From Telluria beijingensis (GTDB taxonomy: Bacteria > Pseudomonadota > Gammaproteobacteria > Burkholderiales > Burkholderiaceae_D): a stretch of 64,000 bases of DNA. The DNA lies in assembly GCF_030770395.1 (NCBI RefSeq), contig NZ_CP132480.1, forward strand, positions 4,578,870 through 4,642,869, read 5' to 3'. A program made the position numbers and the translations under genes. Below the pieces are notes generated by a model. It was not told where the DNA came from and did not search any database. It saw only the letters and a list, made by a program, of their open reading frames with translations. This document shows, in pieces, positions 52,281 through 63,218 of this stretch; within the stretch, counting starts at the first letter, position 1; each line of letters opens with the position of its first letter.

Positions 52281-55200
52281 TCACGACGCCCCTGCCTGCT
52301 GGCTTTGCTGTCCAGCAGCGGCAAGCGCGCTTTCAAGTCGCACGCGACCAGCGGTCCTGACATGAGTCATTCCCAGCCGCCTCGCCATTGCAACCACGGC
52401 CCCCTCTCTAGGCGCGCCTTCAGCGACGACCAAGAAGGCTACGGACACCAGCTCGGCCATGCAAATCTCGTCCAGAGTTCTCCCGCCCTCAGTATCGCCG
52501 CGGAACGCAACGGCGGTCCCAGGCCCTCGACCCTCCGCCCAGAAAAACATCCCGACGTCTTCCTCGGTGTGCATCAGGCACGAGAATGCGATTGACGAAA
52601 CGCGCTCCTGGATGCGGGCCCCGGTTCGCTGCCAGCCATGCAGGCGTGCAATCCTGCGCGCCAACACAGTATCCCTGACCGGTCCTTCGATCCCGACGAT
52701 TTCTCGCACCAGGTCTCGAAGCCGATCATCATATGCCGCGGCAAAGAAGGCGTCGGCATTCAAGTCAGGGGCGCCAGCCGGATGTTCAAACTCCAGCTCT
52801 CTGACTGCAGGCGCTTCACGATCGGCATCAACCTGTGCAGCGGTTACGACTGGTGCCGCCATATCTGCTGTTACCTGGTGGTCGGTCAGCATGCTGTCCT
52901 CGGCCCTGGCCTTGGCAATCGCTTCCCTGGCCTGCGCCGCCGCTGCTTCACGCTCGCTTTCCTGACTTCGCCGCTGACGGCTTGCGTCCAGCAGGCGCTC
53001 GAGAGCCGCGTGCACCTTCTCGAGCGTCCCTGCCCGGTCGACCCACCAGTCGGTCGACCAGATCCGAACGATTTCCCAACCCAAGCCACGTAGTACCTGC
53101 TCGCGCAGCATGTCACGATCGCGCGCGGTCGCTGAACGGTGGTAGGTTGCACCGTCGCACTCGACACCGCACAGATAGGTACCGGGAGCATCGGGATGAA
53201 CGACACCCAGGTCCACGCGGAATGACGATGCGCCGATCTGCGTCTGCACCTGCCACCCCTTCGATGCCAGCGCAGCCGCCACCGCCTCTTCGAACGGACT
53301 CTCGAACCCGCCCAGGCTGCCCTTGGTCGCCTCCGCCAATGCACGAGGGCCGCGCTCAGCGAACTCCAGGAAATGCTTCAGGTCCCTGACCCCTACCGCT
53401 TGCGTGCGCGACAGGTCGAACTGTTCAGCTTTGAGACTCGAAAAAATGCGCAGTTCTTGCCGTGCGCGGGTGATCGCCACATTCAGACGGCGCTCGCCGC
53501 CATCCCGGTTCATCGGCCCGAAGTTCATCGATACCGCACCTGCAAGATCAGGCCCATACGTGATGGAGAAGTAGATGATGTCGCGCTCGTCTCCCTGGAC
53601 CGATTCCAGATTCTTCACGAACAGCGGCTCCAGTTCCACTTCCGAGAAATGCGATTCCAGCGAGGGATCCTTCCTGCGCTCTTCGTCAAGCAGGTCTTCG
53701 ATGAGATTCATCTGCTCGGTGTTGAAGGTCACCACACCTATTGTCCGTCTCGATTCCGTGAAGCCCGGCGATTTCAGGCGAGCGACGATGTCCGCCACCA
53801 GCGCCTTCGCCTCTGTCTTGTTGATGCGCGCGCCACCCTTTTCATAGACGCCGGCGACGTGATGGAAGCTGACGGCGCGGTCCTCGGTGACCGGGGATGG
53901 GAAGGTAACCAGGCCACCGCCGTAGTAGCGGTGATTAGAGAATGCGATCAGCGATTCGTTGCGGCTGCGATAATGCCAGGCCAGATTCATCGTGGGCAAG
54001 TTTGCCCCCATGCACTCGTCGAGAATACTTTCCAGGTCGGTCTCGACATCCTCGTCGTCCGACGACGATTCGGCGCGATCGAAGAACGCGGTCGGCGGCA
54101 GTTGCTTCGGGTCGCCTACCATGACGACCTGGCGGCCGCGTGCCATGGCGCCAATCGCGTCCCACACCGGGATCTGCGACGCCTCATCGAACACCACGAC
54201 GTCGAACGTGCTGGCATCTGCTGCCAGATACTGAGCGATCGACAGCGGGCTCATCAGCAAGCACGGCGTCAGTTTCGCCAGGGCGGTTGGAATGCTCTGC
54301 ATGAGTTCGCGGAGCGGCATGTGCTGCTTCTTCTTGCCAATCTCATGCCTCAGCACACCCCACTCGGACGCGCGGGTCACGCTATCGGCCTTCGGCATGC
54401 CTGCGCACAGCGACGCCCGCACCCATGCCCGGGTTACGTCGATGAATTGCTTGTCGAGCGCGCGGAAGTCACCGATTCGCTTCTCGTGTTCGGCAGATAC
54501 AAAACCGCGGATGACGGGTTCGTTATCGACCGCACGGTTGAGCCACCAGCGGCTGTAATTGGTCTCGAATGCGCGTAGCACTTCGTTTGGCCCGATCACG
54601 CCGCCTTCCATCGCGCGAACGAGCGAGCCCAGCGCAAGCGCCAGTGCTTCGTCGCGCACTTTCCGCCATGCGCACCAGGCCTTGATACGCGGCTCTGCAG
54701 CCGCGATATGGCCGCAACAGGCAATCAGATCATCGAGCGCCATGGCATTGAATTGCAGCGCCACCCCTTCGTCAAAAGCGCCGATCGTTGCCAAAGACGA
54801 GATCGCCTCCTGCAATGCCTCGAGCGTGTTCCGGTACTGCTTGGCCACGTCGACAAAAGGCCCGGAGGGATCGAGCAAGGCGTTGCCTTCGTCCACCATC
54901 TGCTCGAATGCCTGTCGCAATGCGGCTGCATCATCCGGCGACTCGGCGAGGTTGGCGATTGCGGCAGAGACAACGGCATGGAAAGACGCCACGCGCTCGA
55001 TCGCCTCGGCGCTGGTCTGCAGCCCGGCCCATATGCCGCCAGTCAGCTCGCGCAGCTCATCGAACCCACGCAGTTTCTCTTCAACGGCGTCGCGCTTGCG
55101 TAATCGCTCGTAATCGCCTGCCAATGCCGCTCCACAATCGGATGCTGCGACCTCGTCATGTTCACCCTGCAGCGTGCCCGCTGCCTGGACGGCCCGGAGA

Positions 55201-58200
55201 GCGGTTGCGAAGCGCAGCGCGGCTGCCAGCAAATTCGGCTGGGTAGCATCGCCGGCCCATAGTCCCTGCGTTTCGGCCGTCAGCGTCTGCATGCCGGCAA
55301 TCTCGGCGTCGAGGCTGCGCAACGTGCGCAATCGATTCAGATCGTCGGCAAGCGCGGTGCCACATCTGCCATTTTCCACAGCCTCGAATTCCTGGTCCGC
55401 CCATTCGGCGCGCTGACGTGCCCGGGTCAAGGATTCCTGGAACCTTAGCGCGGTTCGAACGAACTCCTGCCGGGTCTTCAAGCCTGTCCAGATTCCTTCG
55501 ACCATGGGACCGATCTCTACGCCAGCAAGCTCGGATTTCAGGTCGCGAATGCGTACCAGGAGCGGAAGGTCCCCGGCGATGTCGGCGTCGCCGTCTCCCG
55601 TCACGCAGTCCTGCACGGTCTTGGTGATCGCGCGTTTGCGCAGCCAAGACATCGGCCAAGCGCTGCGCTCAGCCTCCGCCCAGCCCCGCTGCAACTGATG
55701 GACGTTCACCTGCTCGACCTGCTCGCCGTACCGGACCGACAAGCTGTCTTCGCTGGCCGCCAGCTCCTCCAGCAGCCGCAGGCCCTTCTCGAGCTCGGAC
55801 ACGACGTCGGACGACCAAGGTTTCCCAAGCTGCGCATGCAGACCTTCACGCTCGGCCAGCAATGTGAGCGCTTTCTTGCAGCGGGCGACGACAGCCTCAG
55901 GCCAGGCGACGCTGATCTGCGTAGTCAACTCACGATGCTGGTGCACATACTGCATTCCTTCACCCATCCGATCCAGCAGGGTTCGAACATCGGGACGGAA
56001 CACGAAGCCCCACTGATGTCCGAATGCGTCGGGAAGGCAGCTCGACAGTTCGGCGATCGCGGCTCGGGCGCGCCGGTGCGTTGGAAGACCCAGCAAGCCG
56101 GTAACGTCCTGCAGTGCCGAAACCGCGCGCTGGGTATTCTGCGCTGCCGGGACGACCGTGCGCGCCGCGGTAATGAAGCTCTGCTGCCAGGTCGGCGTCC
56201 AATCGGCGCGCCCGACGGCCGTCAGTGGGCCTTCGACCAGATCGCCAGCACCGACCGCTTCGGCATTCACTTCGAGCCGCTCGGCCAGATCACGCAGGTG
56301 GTCGAGCTGTCCAGGGTCATGCGCATTCGCGTCAGCCCAGTACAATTCGACGGCAGGCACGTCGATGCCATCGACGACCTTGCCGATCGCAATGTAGATG
56401 GACAGGCCATTCCGGTGCCGGTGGTGCAGCAGCTCGACGTAATGATTAAGCTCATCACGATACCGCTTCAACTTGACGGCCTGGGCGCGCCATTTCTCGG
56501 GATCGACATCGCCTTGCGCGTCCCACGCCTTTTGCAACTGTGCGATTACATCGAGCTTGCGCGCCTTGCTCGAATGCAGCTCCAGGCAGAACTCTCCCAA
56601 GCCCACCTCGCGCAAGCGCCGGTAGACGACGTCCAGCGCCGCAATCTTCTCGGATACGAACAGGACACGCTTGCCCTCGGCGAGGCATTGGGCGACCAGG
56701 TTGGCAATGGTCTGGCTCTTGCCGGTGCCAGGCGGTCCGATCAGGACAAAGTCCTTTCCCCGTGCGCCCGCCATGACGGCGGACAGCTGCGACGAATCGG
56801 CCGGCAATGGGCAGAAGGTCGACTCGGGCGCAAACTCTGCATCAAGCTGTTTCGGCAACGGGAACGCGATCCTGGATGGATACGGCTCGCGCGGGGTGTC
56901 GATCAGGTGGCGCACGACCGCGTTTTGCCGCAGTTGGTCGGTTCGCTGGGTCAGATCGACCCACATCAGGTATTTGCCGAAGGAGAAGGATGCCAGCACG
57001 ACTTCGTCCGACACCTCCCATCCCTTGACGTCGCGGACCGCATGCGACACGGTCTTCCAGATGCGCGCGATGTCGAGGCCGGCGTCGTCCTGCGGAAGAT
57101 CGCCGTCGACGACACCCAGGTTCAGACTGAAATCCTGGCGCAGCATCTCGACCAGGGTAGGATTGAAGCGTGGTTCGTCCTCATGAAGGGATACCGTGAA
57201 GCCAGAGCGAGCGCTCTTGCGGTGCAGAGAAACCGGAATCAGGACCAGTGGCGCCTTGTACTTCTGCCCGCCCTTGTCGTCGCGCGTCCAGTTCAGGAAG
57301 CCGAGCGCCAGAAACAGTGTGTTGGCGCCCCCTTCCTGCATCGTCGTGCGGGCATTGCGATACATGTCGACGAGGCGGGTTTCGAGCTCCGTATCCTGCA
57401 TGCCGATGAACACTTCGCGCCGCCTGAGCGCGTCCAGCGCATGTTCGCGACGCACGTCCTCTCGGGAGCGCTGCTGGTGCACCGCCTGGTCGCGCGGGTC
57501 GCGCCCATCCATGAGGTCGGGTCGCGGCAGCAGGCGGATTGTCGCCCCGCCGGACAACACGTCTTCCAATGCCCCCGGGTCCGGGGCATCGATCCGGACC
57601 GCCTTCTTGCCTGCCTTGAAATTGAGTAGGTTATTGCGCAGCGACAGGTCGAGGAGTTTGCGCTGCCAGCGCGCCAGCCTGTCCTTCGGATCGAGCAAGG
57701 GCTCTTCGGCGACGGCCGCTTCGTCAGGAAACTCGGGGGCGCCGTCATCGAAGGTCGCCGCGGTCGCCTGGACCGCGTCGTTGTCGGGTGTGGCGACGAC
57801 CTGACTGTCGCCACTGGCAAGCGGTTTGATTCGCTGCATGCGCGCGCGCCGGATATCGACGACGAGCTCGAACGCTTCCTCGTGCTCTTCTGCGATTGCA
57901 CGTGCGGCGAACTCGGTAGCATATGTAAAGCTCGGCGCTGGACGATGGGTGATCAACGTGCTCTCGAATAACACCAGTTCCTTGAGTCGCACGCGCTTGC
58001 GGATGGCGGTAACGTCATCCACCACCACGGTCGAAAACTCTTCGTTGCGCAGCCAGACTCCCGGGAATGCATGCCCTTTCGTGAACACGACCATCGGGTT
58101 CAGACCTGCCTGCTCGAGTGCCGAGCAAAACAGCAGCGTGAGGTCCAGGCAGGTGCCGATACCTGCATCGAGTACCTGCGAAGCGCTGCGCACCTTTTGT

Positions 58201-58862
58201 CCACGGTTCTCGAAGCTCGCAGGCGGCAATGCGTAATCGAGGCCGACTCCCGCTACCGCGGTCCATAACGCAGAAGCAAGCTCCCAGGCCCGCTTCGCAC
58301 CGCCTTGATAACCATCCAGCGCGGAGCTCTTGCCGGCTTCGCGCAACACCTGAGCGGTGCGTTTCAGGAGCCGGTCGACGGCCAGTTCGTTCGGCTGCAC
58401 AAAAGCGGCCACCAGATCCGGCAGATGCGCCAACCCACCCCACTGGTTGCGCGGCAGCAGTTCGATCTTGCGCTCTTCGGTTGCCAGGACTCGCTCTTTG
58501 TCCGTCCCTGCATATTCCAGCAGTATTACCGTAATGGTCGAGGTCTCGGCTTCGGTCAACCTGGCGAGCAGGATGCCGTCCAGAGTAACGTCACAATCCT
58601 TGATGTGATACCGCGATCTTGCGTCGCATGCGTCGATGGACCACGCTTTCGGCTTCAAGAACGGCGGGAAGGACTCAAGACGCACCTGCAATTGTGAGAG
58701 TTCTCGGTCACTCTGGTTGGCGATCGCCAATTCGCGCAAAAGCGGTACTGCGTTCTGGAAATCGGCGAGATTGAGCTTACTGGCGTGCGAGATATCAATC
58801 TCGTAATTCACCCGCGCCACGGCGGTATTTACCGCCGAGTCCAAAGCCTGTTCCACGCTCAT
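52281..58862 (-). CDS. Hhe-type defence protein: DUF4011-helicase-Vsr-DUF3320
   Basis: A 2193-residue protein; ATG 58862 (MSVEQALDS) is the first ATG. In order: an N-terminal transglutaminase-like region (GTCLDLTLLFCSALEQAGLN ~230, GHAFPGVWL); DUF4011 (~390, LLDLSLRNNLLNF); superfamily 1 helicase with Walker A LIGPPGTGKSQTIANL (~706), VVVFDEASQIP (~1552), GDPKQLPPT (~1582), SVQGDERDIIYFS (~1752), VAITRARQELR (~1797); a Vsr-like PD-(D/E)xK nuclease (~1850-1955, FRVDLGVV, GVECDGATYH, EIVRIWSTDW); and DUF3320 (~2040-2095). This architecture matches the Hhe anti-phage protein. Expected role: unwinding and cutting invading DNA. Confidence 0.88.
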   Translation of the reverse strand: MSVEQALDSAVNTAVARVNYEIDISHASKLNLADFQNAVPLLRELAIANQSDRELSQLQVRLESFPPFLKPKAWSIDACDARSRYHIKDCDVTLDGILLARLTEAETSTITVILLEYAGTDKERVLATEERKIELLPRNQWGGLAHLPDLVAAFVQPNELAVDRLLKRTAQVLREAGKSSALDGYQGGAKRAWELASALWTAVAGVGLDYALPPASFENRGQKVRSASQVLDAGIGTCLDLTLLFCSALEQAGLNPMVVFTKGHAFPGVWLRNEEFSTVVVDDVTAIRKRVRLKELVLFESTLITHRPAPSFTYATEFAARAIAEEHEEAFELVVDIRRARMQRIKPLASGDSQVVATPDNDAVQATAATFDDGAPEFPDEAAVAEEPLLDPKDRLARWQRKLLDLSLRNNLLNFKAGKKAVRIDAPDPGALEDVLSGGATIRLLPRPDLMDGRDPRDQAVHQQRSREDVRREHALDALRRREVFIGMQDTELETRLVDMYRNARTTMQEGGANTLFLALGFLNWTRDDKGGQKYKAPLVLIPVSLHRKSARSGFTVSLHEDEPRFNPTLVEMLRQDFSLNLGVVDGDLPQDDAGLDIARIWKTVSHAVRDVKGWEVSDEVVLASFSFGKYLMWVDLTQRTDQLRQNAVVRHLIDTPREPYPSRIAFPLPKQLDAEFAPESTFCPLPADSSQLSAVMAGARGKDFVLIGPPGTGKSQTIANLVAQCLAEGKRVLFVSEKIAALDVVYRRLREVGLGEFCLELHSSKARKLDVIAQLQKAWDAQGDVDPEKWRAQAVKLKRYRDELNHYVELLHHRHRNGLSIYIAIGKVVDGIDVPAVELYWADANAHDPGQLDHLRDLAERLEVNAEAVGAGDLVEGPLTAVGRADWTPTWQQSFITAARTVVPAAQNTQRAVSALQDVTGLLGLPTHRRARAAIAELSSCLPDAFGHQWGFVFRPDVRTLLDRMGEGMQYVHQHRELTTQISVAWPEAVVARCKKALTLLAEREGLHAQLGKPWSSDVVSELEKGLRLLEELAASEDSLSVRYGEQVEQVNVHQLQRGWAEAERSAWPMSWLRKRAITKTVQDCVTGDGDADIAGDLPLLVRIRDLKSELAGVEIGPMVEGIWTGLKTRQEFVRTALRFQESLTRARQRAEWADQEFEAVENGRCGTALADDLNRLRTLRSLDAEIAGMQTLTAETQGLWAGDATQPNLLAAALRFATALRAVQAAGTLQGEHDEVAASDCGAALAGDYERLRKRDAVEEKLRGFDELRELTGGIWAGLQTSAEAIERVASFHAVVSAAIANLAESPDDAAALRQAFEQMVDEGNALLDPSGPFVDVAKQYRNTLEALQEAISSLATIGAFDEGVALQFNAMALDDLIACCGHIAAAEPRIKAWCAWRKVRDEALALALGSLVRAMEGGVIGPNEVLRAFETNYSRWWLNRAVDNEPVIRGFVSAEHEKRIGDFRALDKQFIDVTRAWVRASLCAGMPKADSVTRASEWGVLRHEIGKKKQHMPLRELMQSIPTALAKLTPCLLMSPLSIAQYLAADASTFDVVVFDEASQIPVWDAIGAMARGRQVVMVGDPKQLPPTAFFDRAESSSDDEDVETDLESILDECMGANLPTMNLAWHYRSRNESLIAFSNHRYYGGGLVTFPSPVTEDRAVSFHHVAGVYEKGGARINKTEAKALVADIVARLKSPGFTESRRTIGVVTFNTEQMNLIEDLLDEERRKDPSLESHFSEVELEPLFVKNLESVQGDERDIIYFSITYGPDLAGAVSMNFGPMNRDGGERRLNVAITRARQELRIFSSLKAEQFDLSRTQAVGVRDLKHFLEFAERGPRALAEATKGSLGGFESPFEEAVAAALASKGWQVQTQIGASSFRVDLGVVHPDAPGTYLCGVECDGATYHRSATARDRDMLREQVLRGLGWEIVRIWSTDWWVDRAGTLEKVHAALERLLDASRQRRSQESEREAAAAQAREAIAKARAEDSMLTDHQVTADMAAPVVTAAQVDADREAPAVRELEFEHPAGAPDLNADAFFAAAYDDRLRDLVREIVGIEGPVRDTVLARRIARLHGWQRTGARIQERVSSIAFSCLMHTEEDVGMFFWAEGRGPGTAVAFRGDTEGGRTLDEICMAELVSVAFLVVAEGAPREGAVVAMARRLGMTHVRTAGRVRLESALAAAGQQSQQAGAS

Positions 58863-59208
58863 CCCCAATCCAAATCACAAACTATCTCATCCTGCTCTAC
58901 GTGGTACTACACGAAGATATCAGTCCCACCTACAACGGTAACATAATGAGATTTACTAATTACTCGCCAAATCTCTCTTAAATGTTAACGACCTATCCAG
59001 GCAGTTTTTGCCATGGTGACTTCGAGCCGAATGACAGGGCTGCTGATTTCCTAGCTGAGAATGTTAAATCTCGTGCAAAGAAACCAAGCTCTAATCATCC
59101 CACATGTATTCATTCAACAACAAAGTTTCAAATATAAAAACTATCTTCCGCTTCTACACAACAGTCCTCGCGAGTGCTCTTGGTAGGATTGGCGACCCCT
59201 GAAAGCCA

Positions 59209-59238
59209 GGAAGCAGCCGTTGGTCGGTGCTGCTTCCA
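59209..59238. repeat. Hairpin in island-guaA junction
   Basis: GGAAGCAGC/GCTGCTTCC, a 9-bp perfect stem with a 12-nt loop and no T-run. It lies ~120 nt downstream of guaA. Confidence 0.5.
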
Positions 59239-59280
59239 AGCCCAAGAAACATCGCCATTGAAGTAAAAGAACTATCCAAA

Positions 59281-59321
59281 CAAAAAGCCGTTGATCTTTC
59301 ATTTAGAAAAATCAACGGCTT
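59281..59321 (-). terminator. Rho-independent terminator after guaA
   Basis: AAGCCGTTGAT/ATCAACGGCTT, an 11-bp stem with a 15-nt loop; on the minus strand it runs into TTTTTG. It begins ~35 nt after the guaA stop. Confidence 0.85.
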
Positions 59322-59356
59322 ACAGTTCATCAAAAAATCAAGAACTCAATAAACCC

Positions 59357-60967
59357 TCACTCCCACTCGATCGTCGCCGGCGGTTTCCCCGAAATATCGT
59401 ACACCACGCGATTCAACCCACGCACCTCGTTGATAATCCGGTTCGACACCTTGCCCAACAATGAATGCGGCAAATGCGCCCACTGCGCCGTCATGAAGTC
59501 CAGCGTCTGCACCGCACGCAGCGCAACCACATATTCGTAAGTACGGCCGTCACCCATGACACCCACCGACTTCACCGGCAAGAACACCGCAAACGCCTGG
59601 CTGGTCGCCTCATACCAATTCACCGGCGCTTTACCCGCATCGATCCCTGGCACCTGCGGCACCTCGAACGGCGTATTGCGCAGCTCTTCGATGAAGATCG
59701 CATCCGCCTCGCGCAGCAGATCCGCATACTCCTTCTTCACCTCACCCAGGATCCGCACGCCCAGCCCCGGACCCGGGAATGGATGACGATAAACCATATC
59801 GTGCGGCAGACCCAACGCCACACCGAGTTTACGCACCTCATCCTTGAACAACTCTCGCAGCGGCTCGAGCAATTTGAGATTCAGGGTCTCCGGCAAGCCA
59901 CCCACATTGTGATGGCTCTTGATCGTCTGCCCCTTCTTACCTTTGCCGGCCGACTCGATTACATCCGGATAAATCGTGCCCTGCGCCAGCCACTTCGCAT
60001 TGCTCAGCTTGCCGGCTTCGACCTGGAACACCTCGACGAACTCACGGCCGATGATTTTGCGCTTCTGCTCCGGATCGGTCACGCCGGCCAGATGCCCCAT
60101 GAACTGCGCCTCGGCATCGATGCGGATAACTTTCACACCCAGGTTCTTGGAGAACATGTCCATGACCATCTTGCCTTCGTCCTTGCGCAGCAGGCCGTGG
60201 TCGACGAACACGCAGGTCAGCTGGTCGCCGATCGCGCGGTGGATCAGCGCCGCCGCCACGCTCGAGTCGACGCCGCCCGACAGGCCGAGGATGACCTCGT
60301 CCGTGCCAACCTGTTCGCGAATCTTGGCAACCGCTTCGCCGATGTAATCCGGCATATTCCAGTCCGACTTGCAGCCGCAAATCTCGTGCACGAAACGGCC
60401 GATAATCGCCTCGCCCTGGGTGGTATGGGTCACTTCCGGGTGGAATTGCAGCGCATAGAAACGGCGCTCTTCGTCGGCCATCGCGGCGATCGGGCAGCTG
60501 TCGGTCGAGCCCATCAGCTTGAAGCCCGCCGGCATGTCCAGCACCTTGTCGCCATGGCTCATCCAGACCTTCAGCATGCCGTGGCCTTCATCGGTCACGA
60601 AGTCGTTGATGCCGTTCAGCAGCGCGGTATGGTTACGGGCGCGCACTTCGGCGTAGCCGAATTCGCGCTTCAGGCCGTTCTCGACCTTGCCGCCCAGCTG
60701 GGCGGCCATGGTCTGCATGCCGTAGCAGATGCCCAGCACCGGTACGCCGGCTTCGAACACCGCCTGCGGCGCGCGCGGCGAATCGCCTTCGAGCGTCGAG
60801 TTGTGGCTGCCCGACAGGATGATGCCCGAGGCGCCGTATTCGCGCACGAACTCGTCGCTGACATCGTAGGGGAAGACTTCGGAGAACACGCCGGCGTCGC
60901 GCACGCGGCGCGCGATCAGCTGGGTAACCTGGGAGCCGAAATCGAGGATGAGGATTTTGGAATGCAT
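59357..60967 (-). CDS. guaA: GMP synthase (glutamine-hydrolysing)
   Basis: A 536-residue enzyme converting XMP, glutamine and ATP to GMP. ATG 60967 ([13 protein letters not shown]) gives the standard N-terminus. Class I glutaminase: Cys in GICYGMQT (~78), His and Glu in LQFHPEVTH (~175). ATP-pyrophosphatase: P-loop [12 protein letters not shown] (~227). The dimerisation domain ends [18 protein letters not shown] as in other GuaA proteins. It follows guaB on the same strand after 142 nt with hairpins. A terminator follows. The 3' end of guaA is a known target of genomic islands, and here a defence island adjoins it. Confidence 0.97.
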   Translation of the reverse strand: MHSKILILDFGSQVTQLIARRVRDAGVFSEVFPYDVSDEFVREYGASGIILSGSHNSTLEGDSPRAPQAVFEAGVPVLGICYGMQTMAAQLGGKVENGLKREFGYAEVRARNHTALLNGINDFVTDEGHGMLKVWMSHGDKVLDMPAGFKLMGSTDSCPIAAMADEERRFYALQFHPEVTHTTQGEAIIGRFVHEICGCKSDWNMPDYIGEAVAKIREQVGTDEVILGLSGGVDSSVAAALIHRAIGDQLTCVFVDHGLLRKDEGKMVMDMFSKNLGVKVIRIDAEAQFMGHLAGVTDPEQKRKIIGREFVEVFQVEAGKLSNAKWLAQGTIYPDVIESAGKGKKGQTIKSHHNVGGLPETLNLKLLEPLRELFKDEVRKLGVALGLPHDMVYRHPFPGPGLGVRILGEVKKEYADLLREADAIFIEELRNTPFEVPQVPGIDAGKAPVNWYEATSQAFAVFLPVKSVGVMGDGRTYEYVVALRAVQTLDFMTAQWAHLPHSLLGKVSNRIINEVRGLNRVVYDISGKPPATIEWE

Positions 60968-60989
60968 GGGGACAGTAAGTGGTATGCGT

Positions 60990-61015
60990 GGGGTGGACGG
61001 CTTGCCGTCCACCCC
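60990..61015. repeat. GC-rich hairpin in guaB-guaA spacer
   Basis: GGGGTGGACGGC/GCCGTCCACCCC is a 12-bp perfect inverted repeat with a 2-nt centre, 23 nt before the guaA ATG. It looks like a dispersed REP-type element. Confidence 0.6.
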
Positions 61016-61053
61016 ACAAATTCTGGGCCAACAAGATGCTGGCGTCACGCGTC

Positions 61054-61068
61054 GGCGGCAAAGCCGCC
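61054..61068. repeat. GC-rich hairpin in guaB-guaA spacer, second
   Basis: GGCGGC-AAA-GCCGCC, a perfect 6-bp stem with a triloop, between the guaB terminator and the 12-bp hairpin. Its flanks (TTGGCGGC... GCGTGACGCC) look like a larger repeat unit. Confidence 0.5.
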
Positions 61069-61074
61069 AACCCT

Positions 61075-61100
61075 ACAAAAACGGCGCTCACCGGCGCCGT
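61075..61100 (-). terminator. Terminator-like hairpin after guaB
   Basis: On the minus strand ACGGCGC/GCGCCGT (7-bp stem, 6-nt loop; 61081-61100) is followed by TTTTTG. It starts 10 nt after the guaB stop and probably lowers read-through into guaA. Confidence 0.7.
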
Positions 61101-61109
61101 CGCTGAAGC

Positions 61110-62625
<1,516 letters not shown>

Positions 62626-62720
62626 CGGGGAGGCCAAAATTTCTTCCGCACGGTGCGGCCGGCGATTGACAGCCGGGCCAGGACATGGCGAAATCGAGCG
62701 GCTTATCCAGGAACCCATCG

Positions 62721-63218
62721 ATGCCTCCTTTCTCCAGACACACCCTCGCCGCCCTGCTCCTGCTTGCAGCCAGCACTGCCCACGCCCAGTACGTCTGGAT
62801 CGGCCCGAATGGCACGCGCCAGTATTCCGACCGGCCTCCACCGCCCGGCACGCCGGCCAGCAAGATCCTCAAGGGGCCCGACCGCCCCGCCTTCGCCGCG
62901 CCGGAGTCGACAGTCCCCGCGGCCGGAGAAGACCCCGCTGCCCAGGCCAAAACGCCGCCCGCGCTGGCCGAGCGCGAGGCTGCCTTTCAACAACGCAGCA
63001 AGGAGCGCCAGGAAGCGGAACAGAAACGGCAGGAAGAAGCGACGCGCCAGCGCCGGCTGGCCGAGCACTGCGCGGCCGCGCGCGACACCCAGGCCCAGCT
63101 CGCGTCCGGCATCCGCATCTCCCGCATCGGCGCGGATGGGCAAAAAACCTACCTGAGCGACGAAGAAAAAGCCGCGCGCAGCGAGCAGGTCAGGCGCGCG
63201 CTCCAGGACTGCCGCTGA
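62721..63218 (+). CDS. Exported DUF4124-domain protein
   Basis: A 165-residue protein. ATG 62721 (MPPFSRHTLAALLLLAASTA) has AGGA 8 nt upstream and starts a signal peptide cut after AHA; an upstream in-frame ATG at 62685 is less likely. The mature start QYVWIGPNGTRQYSDRPPPP is a DUF4124 domain, common in beta- and gamma-proteobacterial envelope proteins, of unknown function. The middle is a charged coiled coil (AEREAAFQQRSKERQEAEQK). The end has RISRIGADGQKTYLSDEE, a second DUF4124-like turn. Its 3' end overlaps the convergent GGDEF gene by 29 nt. Confidence 0.8.
   Translation: MPPFSRHTLAALLLLAASTAHAQYVWIGPNGTRQYSDRPPPPGTPASKILKGPDRPAFAAPESTVPAAGEDPAAQAKTPPALAEREAAFQQRSKERQEAEQKRQEEATRQRRLAEHCAAARDTQAQLASGIRISRIGADGQKTYLSDEEKAARSEQVRRALQDCR

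Larger units (their letters stand above)
58863..59356. other. AT-rich junction between defence island and guaA
   Basis: 494 bases, clearly more AT-rich than the flanks, with no gene. The left half must hold the promoter of the Hhe-type gene; I see no clean -35/-10 pair. The right half has a GC-rich hairpin (59209-59238) and the guaA terminator (59285-59321). Confidence 0.6.
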
